A DNA stretch of 64,000 nucleotides, from assembly GCA_945859605.1 (NCBI GenBank), contig OX243824.1:25434814-25498813 (forward strand), read 5' to 3'. Of this stretch, positions 60,001-64,000 are shown piece by piece. This stretch comes from Lumbricus rubellus. Its lineage: Eukaryota; Annelida; Clitellata; Crassiclitellata; Lumbricidae. The notes under the pieces were generated by a model. That model ran no database searches, was not told the origin of the DNA, and worked only from the letters and a program-made list of their open reading frames with translations. Numbering within the stretch: position 1 is the first letter of the stretch; every line of letters starts with the position of its first letter. The position numbers and the translations under genes were made by a program.

Positions 60001-63000
60001 CTATTGTTACTGCTGCTGCTGCTGCTACTACTACTACTACTACTAATAACAATAATGATGTTGATAATTTTTGCCCAGGGTTGGAATGACCCCTCAGATG
60101 AATAAATGTCCGTAGATGGAAAATATGCATTTGTAATGGTTGTGAATACAGGAACTCACATTTTTGGTTTCCAAGATCTTTTCTCTTACTATTGATGATT
60201 GGCAAAAGACGTTGAAATTTTTGTTTATTCGCAGGCGGTATCGACACCAGCACGCACTTTCAGGTTCCGTTCAATGGCACGAAATCCGTGGATGATTTTT
60301 ACATTGGCACCAAGTCTGCATTGTATGGCGGCACGACAATGATAAGTATGAAAGTCTCTCAAAATTTATGTTTATTCAGTTCTTTATTTTGCTTTTGATC
60401 AGAAAGTTAATAATCGATTGTTTCATGTAGGTTGTGTATTATTGTAATAAGTAACTTCTATTGTCATTGGTAACTTCTATTGTAATTAAGAGCCTAAACA
60501 CTGTTTTATTTAGCCGTGGTTGGGCCGGGAGCGCTTCTGAGTAGCCTACCTTGAAGAGGCGCTATATAAATTTCCGAAATAAATAAAATAAATAGTAACT
60601 TCTGTTGTATATATATATATATTCGTTTAATTGAGAAAAACCATCTGACAATAACGCAGAAATGTTAACATGAGTGATAATGAATAGTTAAAGTTCGGTT
60701 AGATAGTGTTAGAATAAGCTAGTAAATATTTTTATATAATGATCGTGGAATAGATTGAGAGTCATCTTTTGGTGGGAGAGTATGGTTGTGTGCTCTAGGT
60801 CTTAATTGGTGAGAGGAGTGGAGGTAGGAGTTGGTGAAGAACATTGTAATTATTAACTTCTATTGTAATGGTGACTTCTATTTTGCCAGTGTCTTATGCA
60901 CATGGCATCAGTAAGTATTCTGAAACATGCTGCATACGTACACATTATAAACATACATGCATATATGTACGTACATGCATTGATACATACATGACTGTTG
61001 AAGCAAAAATGACAATACATTGCATTGAAATGTGTTCTTGCAGTTGATTGTGTCATGCCTGAGTGGGATGAGTCGCTACTTGAAGCATACGACAGATGGC
61101 GTGGATGGGCGGATGAGAAAGTCTGCTGTGACTACAGTCTTCGCGTTTTCGTTTCGTCGTGGAATGACCAGACTGCGCAGGAAATGGAAACCCTAACGAA
61201 GGAGAAAGGTCAGCTGCTTTTCCAGATTCTATCTGTCTTCCTTTCTGTTCATGCTTGGATGCGCTAGAACGATTTTCACGTACTTGTAAGATGTGTCTCT
61301 GTGGAACTGATAGGTAGCAATGTCCATTGATTTTGAAAGGTAGGTATCTGCATGTAATGGAACTGACAACTTAGCAACACCTTGCGTACCACCAGTGGTA
61401 CTAGTGCACTGGTTGTATATACGTTAGTATGGCACTAGTTCATTCATTCATTCAAGTATTTATATAGCGCCTCTTCAAGAAAACTACTCAGAGGCGCTCC
61501 CGACTCCAGCACGGCCAAACAGAACAGTTTTTAAGTGCTTATAGAATGTGTCAGAGAGTGATCTAGGGAACAGGCGCAGTTCAAGTGGAAGAGCACGACT
61601 CTGCATGATAGAAGTGCGAGCAAACGGGACCAAGAGCACTTGTATCACGTATGTAAGGCGTATCACTGGTAGTACGCACCATCATTTGAAAACTGCTGGT
61701 TTAGACCCTAACAAAAGCATTGCATCTATAGGTCGGGAGCGCCTCTGAGGAGTTCTCTTGAAGTGGCGCTATATAAATGTTCAATTATAATTACAATTAC
61801 AAAAAAGGTCAACAATGCAATTAACCGCCAGCATTCAAACTGCCAAAACTGAGTCTATTTTCATAATTTCTAACAGTCACTCGTGATTCTAAAGGATAAG
61901 AAAATCCAATAATACAGAGCTGTCCTTTTTCCATTCATGAGGGTAGTTACAGATTCATGAAGAAAATATTTGTTATGATCAGTGTGATTATGAACGTCAA
62001 TGTGATGATAAACGTACATAAACCTAACTAACATTTTGCAGACTAAACCAAAGATTTTATCAGGAAGATGGTCTACTTAAAGGACATTGACTGGCCACAG
62101 TGCGAAAGAGGTCTCGCAAGCCCCTTTTGAGAATCTCTCCACTGTGTGTTACCTCCTGTTGTGATTGATGTAGCTTTTATTTACGTTTAGGCGTGAATAC
62201 ATTCGTCATTTCGATGGGATTAGACGAGGCATCGGACGATACGTCTCTCTACCAGATATTCAAGCACTGTAGGAAACTTGGGGCCGTGGCGCAGGTCCGT
62301 GCGGAGAATCCTGTCATCTGCAGACAGGTAAGAACTTCTCTTTTCTTTCTTTATTTATTTCTTTATTTTCATTTAAATTCATGTTTTGATGCCTGTGCAC
62401 AGAAATTTCACTCCTCTTGAAGTGATCTTATTTTGTCCGAACATTATGTCGGTTTATGGTAACGATTTGTAGATACTATGACATAGGATCTCCCAATTAA
62501 CCAATATTGAAATGGTACAGCTTCTTGGGGTGCAAAGATTTACCCAAAAGTACAGGAGTCTCGTTTAACTGGGGTAGCCTATATATCCTCATAATGTAGC
62601 ATAGTATATGGTAAGGCATAAAAAAAATGTTGTGTTTCCGGTAACCCGACCGACCCATTTTTACGGCCGCGACTCAAATATTTTAAAAAAATTTTTTATT
62701 AAAATTTTTTTTTTTTTAAATTCCAAAAAATTTTTTAATTTTTTCTAAAAGTATTTTTTTTAAACATTTGTATTGACATAACATAAGCGACGTCAACAAA
62801 ATGAAATTAATAGGACTGTTTCTAGAGCAGTTTTAGGTGCAGACAGTCGGGAAATAGGCAGTTTATACTTGCTTAGAACACGTACTTTGTTTCAGCGTGC
62901 AAAAAAGACTAGTCGGGTATACTTTTTCGGATAGTCACTGCATAAAAATATTTTACCAAAATAAAAATATTTTCCGACCTACCTACCCAATTTGTTTTAG

Positions 63001-63555
63001 CTCTGTTACCGGAAACACAAATTTTTTTTAGGCCTAACATAGTAGGATGTAGCTGCTGTGGCATGTATCTAGATACATGCTATGTACAGCAACATGTGTA
63101 TGCAGCAAATAGCAATTTGTGATGATTTGTAGATACATTAGTATATTAAATAGCATAGCATATGTCTAATGTTGTCTATCTATATTTTAGGTGTGTAGAA
63201 AATAGTTTAAGACCTAGTAAGCCAGTAAATAAGTATGCATTTTATTGAATAGTCTGCAGACACACTGCGGATACATCGAATGAAAACAGTCTAAGCGTGT
63301 ACAATCAAGCGTCTATGGTTCTTTGACAGATTGAAAATTGTAATCGATAAATTGCTTGGCTGATGATGTGGCCTAACACTTCATTGTTGCATCTGTCCTT
63401 GTAACCAATTTCATAAACAATTCTTAAACTATATATTCAGTGGTTTTTACATTAATTTATTTCGTGTTCTAATCTTTTCCATGCAGAAGGCCAGGGAGTT
63501 ATTCAACGAAGGAGTGACTGGTCCAGAAGGATGTCTACTGAGCCGGCCGGAAGAA
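45054..63555 (+). CDS. CRMP: CRMP / dihydropyrimidinase-like protein, partial (7 exons)
   Basis: Collapsin-response-mediator family, cytosolic tetramers that regulate microtubules and neurite growth. Exons: 45054-45458, 58480-58574, 59513-59586, 60235-60345, 61044-61208, 62191-62327, 63487-63555; all GT-AG and in frame, 352 codons, 3' end beyond the window. Exon 1 encodes a 135-aa N-terminal extension with a Lys/Glu/Ala-rich, probably coiled, middle ([20 protein letters not shown]). The amidohydrolase fold starts with [13 protein letters not shown], then [48 protein letters not shown] and GVTGPEG. Compared with active dihydropyrimidinase, the first His of H-x-H is Ser197, the carboxylated Lys is Val289 and the H-A-E-N His is Arg320. 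Catalysis is therefore unlikely. Intron 1 (13 kb) is full of repeats and holds a candidate alternative first exon at 56540. Confidence 0.93.
45590..45690 (+). mobile_element. LINE-tail fragment with (GAAT)n
   Basis: GGAGCACCTCTGAGTAG, CTTGAAAAGGTGCTATATAG, then GAATGAATGATTGAATGAAT: the plus-strand form of the shared tail. Confidence 0.8.
46125..46350 (+). mobile_element. tRNA-derived SINE (CRMP intron 1)
   Basis: Complete copy: GGGGCACGGTGGTGTAGTGG, B box GGTTCGAATCC, tail GCGCTATAACAAGTGCACG. Confidence 0.92.
46918..47130 (-). mobile_element. LINE-tail copy with (ATTC/ATTT)n
   Basis: ATTC/ATTT repeats (46918-46997) lead into TATATGGCACCTCTTGCAGG and CTCAGAGGTGCTTCCATC. The body matches 61447-61560 (CAGTTTTT..AGTGCTTATAGAA). 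Confidence 0.75.
47141..47350 (-). mobile_element. Degenerate tRNA-derived SINE
   Basis: Diverged minus-strand copy: GAGCACTTGTTATAGCAGG to CCAACGCGTCCCACC. It has an insertion near the tail and a decayed B box. Confidence 0.8.
47648..47762. repeat. (CCT)n microsatellite
   Basis: About 36 CCT units with two frame slips. The poly-Arg/poly-Glu minus-strand frame is an artefact. Confidence 0.97.
48795..48910. repeat. (GT)n microsatellite
   Basis: Interrupted GT/GTGC repeat in CRMP intron 1. Confidence 0.93.
48911..50245. other. CRMP intron 1, nothing recognised
   Basis: A short tail-like piece (TTTATATAGCGCCCTTTG) lies near 49243. Near 49510-49640, AATACAGTGCTCTG-type phrases repeat imperfectly. 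No supported gene. Confidence 0.55.
50246..50364. repeat. (TA)n-(ATAC)n microsatellite
   Basis: TA units, then about 27 ATAC units, abutting the left arm of the inverted-repeat element. The element's right arm is also followed by ATAC units (53292-53322). Confidence 0.95.
50615..51037 (+). pseudogene. Endonuclease/reverse-transcriptase C-terminal fragment
   Basis: A 140-codon frame with [46 protein letters not shown] and [12 protein letters not shown], the standard C-terminal tail of RTE/jockey-like LINE polymerases. No RT core is present. It is followed by GAT repeats that look like its 3' tail (51050-51066). Confidence 0.85.
51067..52103. other. Element interior, nothing recognised
   Basis: Between the LINE fragment and the pseudogene. 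Several near-repeats of 'caattt..tgg..gaa' phrases at 51540-51910; no coding signal. Confidence 0.5.
52104..52870 (+). pseudogene. Decayed copy of a multicopy invertebrate protein
   Basis: One diverged reading, broken by at least three in-frame stops and shifts: [27 protein letters not shown], a stop, [20 protein letters not shown]; then [15 protein letters not shown]; then [30 protein letters not shown]; and finally [16 protein letters not shown]. The order 'HHARWMAK-alpha-FLFRxQFxLTxxE ... LxLFDDxxSxExKxxMVxALxE ... FLTKNEEQ' matches a multicopy family of unknown function in marine invertebrates, often taken to be transposon-borne (from memory). Not functional here. Confidence 0.5.
53719..54886. 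mobile_element. Tc1/mariner-type MITE with duplicated arms
   Basis: Ends CAGGGTGCGCCAAAA and TTTTGGCGCACCCTG, flanked by TA (53717-53718, 54887-54888). Each arm is itself a tandem pair of units of about 200 bp (53740-53935 and 53940-54125; inverted 54465-54660 and 54675-54880). Units contain TGAAATTTTACAG, GACAATTCATAT and GCCAGATTTCATCAAAATAT. The single-copy centre is about 54150-54420. No transposase. Confidence 0.9.
55731..55957 (-). mobile_element. tRNA-derived SINE (CRMP intron 1)
   Basis: Complete minus-strand copy: TGCACTTGTTATAGTGCCCC to CACCACCGTGCCCCACA. Confidence 0.92.
56540..56548 (+). CDS. CRMP: Candidate alternative first coding exon of CRMP (M-E-P)
   Basis: ATGGAACCG is followed directly by a strong donor, GTGAGTAAG, and leaves the frame in phase 0, as does the donor of exon 1. 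Splicing to 58480 would give [20 protein letters not shown], close in length to the short N-terminus of vertebrate CRMPs. Position +4 is G. Vertebrate CRMP genes use alternative first exons; use of this one is inferred. Confidence 0.4.
57820..58200 (+). pseudogene. L2-like LINE ORF2 C-terminal remnant
   Basis: Across frameshifts the plus strand reads [16 protein letters not shown], then KLLF.VFKSRLALAP.Y, then [19 protein letters not shown] and SRCF. This is the L2/CR1 block 'RIxFKLxxLVxKxLxGLAPxYL ... RSLRSSxxxxLxVPRxRT'. It ends GAGAAGCGCTTTGTAAATG. Confidence 0.75.
58215..58385. mobile_element. hAT-like MITE, copy 3 of 3
   Basis: It starts CAGGGCTTAAAGTG and ends CACTTTTAGCACTG, with the exact 8-bp duplication CATACAGT (58207-58214, 58386-58393). 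It lies 95 bp before CRMP exon 2. Confidence 0.9.
58700..59500. other. CRMP intron 2, AT-rich
   Basis: Repeated TCGATTAAA phrases near 58850-58930 (TTTTAATCGATTAAATAAAT). Otherwise nothing recognised. Confidence 0.5.
60010..60046. repeat. (GCT)n-(ACT)n microsatellite
   Basis: GCT then ACT units in CRMP intron 3. Confidence 0.9.
60515..60600 (+). mobile_element. LINE-tail fragment
   Basis: GGGAGCGCTTCTGAGTAG, CTTGAAGAGGCGCTATATAA, then AATA repeats. Its likeness to SINE tails shows the shared 3' end. Confidence 0.8.
61440..61580 (-). mobile_element. LINE-tail copy with (ATTC)n
   Basis: ATTC units, then TTTATATAGCGCCTCTTCAA, CTCAGAGGCGCTCCCGAC and AGTGCTTATAGAATGTGTC, as at 47000. Confidence 0.8.
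61735..61790 (+). mobile_element. LINE-tail fragment
   Basis: GGAGCGCCTCTGAGGAG, CTTGAAGTGGCGCTATATAA. With the inverse copy at 61440 it brackets a 150-bp segment. Confidence 0.75.
62629..63022. mobile_element. Inverted-repeat element, TGTGTTTCCGGTAAC termini
   Basis: TGTGTTTCCGGTAAC (about 62631) is mirrored exactly at about 63004-63018. Subterminal GACCGACCC / GACCTACCTACCC also mirror. The centre is T- and A-rich. TSD unclear. Confidence 0.7.
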
Positions 63556-64000
63556 GTGAGTCACATATTCACACCATAAATATTGAGAGTAAGTAAGTAA
63601 GTAAGTAGCTGTATTCATTATTCGAAGCAGTTAGTAAAAATGGGAAGAAGTAGGTTTTGAAAAGAGAGGCGGGAGCAGAGAGACTGCCAGATGGAATAAT
63701 TGTCGAGTGAAGAGTTGATGAGTTCATATAATCCGCATTGTGTTAGTTACCTGGTCATGTTGTTTTCTTGTACAAGAGACTCGCTTATTTCAAATTCTTA
63801 TATATTGCAGAGGGTTGAACAAAATACATCTTTTAGTTCATAAAAGTTCAACAATAGACCAAACATATAATAAATGTAGCCTTGATTTATTATTGTTTGT
63901 TAATCATTACTTTCGATCGAGATAGCCTATGAAATGTAATTAAGAACTATAGACAGCATTGCCACAAGAAAGAACACTAAACTTGAAGAATTACCAGATA

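Noticed and set aside
45054..63555. Active dihydropyrimidinase
   Set aside because: Three of the required metal-site residues are replaced (Ser197, Val289, Arg320).

Overview
This is eukaryotic, animal genomic DNA: four protein-coding genes, three of them split by GT-AG introns, in an AT-rich background crowded with tRNA-derived SINEs, LINE fragments, small DNA transposons and microsatellites. There are no operons, CRISPR arrays or bacterial signals. A CRMP gene, a Golgi GT31 glycosyltransferase, a luciferase/4CL-type acyl-CoA ligase and a SINE/LINE pair with a shared tail fit a marine invertebrate. I favour an invertebrate deuterostome (echinoderm-like), but the sequence alone does not settle the phylum.

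Layout. 1-10.1 kb is gene-free and repeat-rich: a GATA/GACA microsatellite, hAT-like MITEs, foldback elements, and two transposons sharing the terminus CATGGGCG with 8-bp target-site duplications. An array of about six units, each ending in a 3'-splice-site-like sequence, leads into an intronless beta-1,3-galactosyltransferase-like gene (+, 10243-11433). Next is an 11-exon acyl-CoA ligase gene on the minus strand (13307-21733, 571 aa predicted), with SINEs, a LINE fragment and a foldback transposon in its introns. A roughly 16-exon minus-strand gene (24449-36537, about 875 aa) encodes a divergent AFG2/SPATA5-like type II AAA ATPase. Its first exon carries a UBZ4-spaced C2HC zinc finger, and its first ATPase ring has lost Walker B. 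From 37 to 44.8 kb I see no confident gene. From 45054 to the right edge runs a CRMP (dihydropyrimidinase-like) gene on the plus strand, 7 exons seen, 3' end outside the window.

The four genes do not form a pathway: Golgi glycosylation, acyl-CoA activation, AAA remodelling and neuronal cytoskeletal regulation are independent jobs. I assembled the exon models by hand from splice signals and reading phase. Every junction keeps frame except AFG2-like exon 1 to exon 2, where the best donor breaks frame and a weaker one restores it.

Most notable: (1) the UBZ4-like finger plus dead-D1 AAA protein; (2) loss in the CRMP gene of three of the metal-site residues of dihydropyrimidinase, and a 9-nt candidate alternative first exon (ATGGAACCG) in its large intron; (3) a set of foldback transposons whose inverted repeats are built of short tandem repeats, two of them sharing a core but carrying different ends; (4) a repeated splice-acceptor array beside the glycosyltransferase; (5) clustering of the palindrome TAGGCCTA in two parts of the window and its near absence elsewhere.
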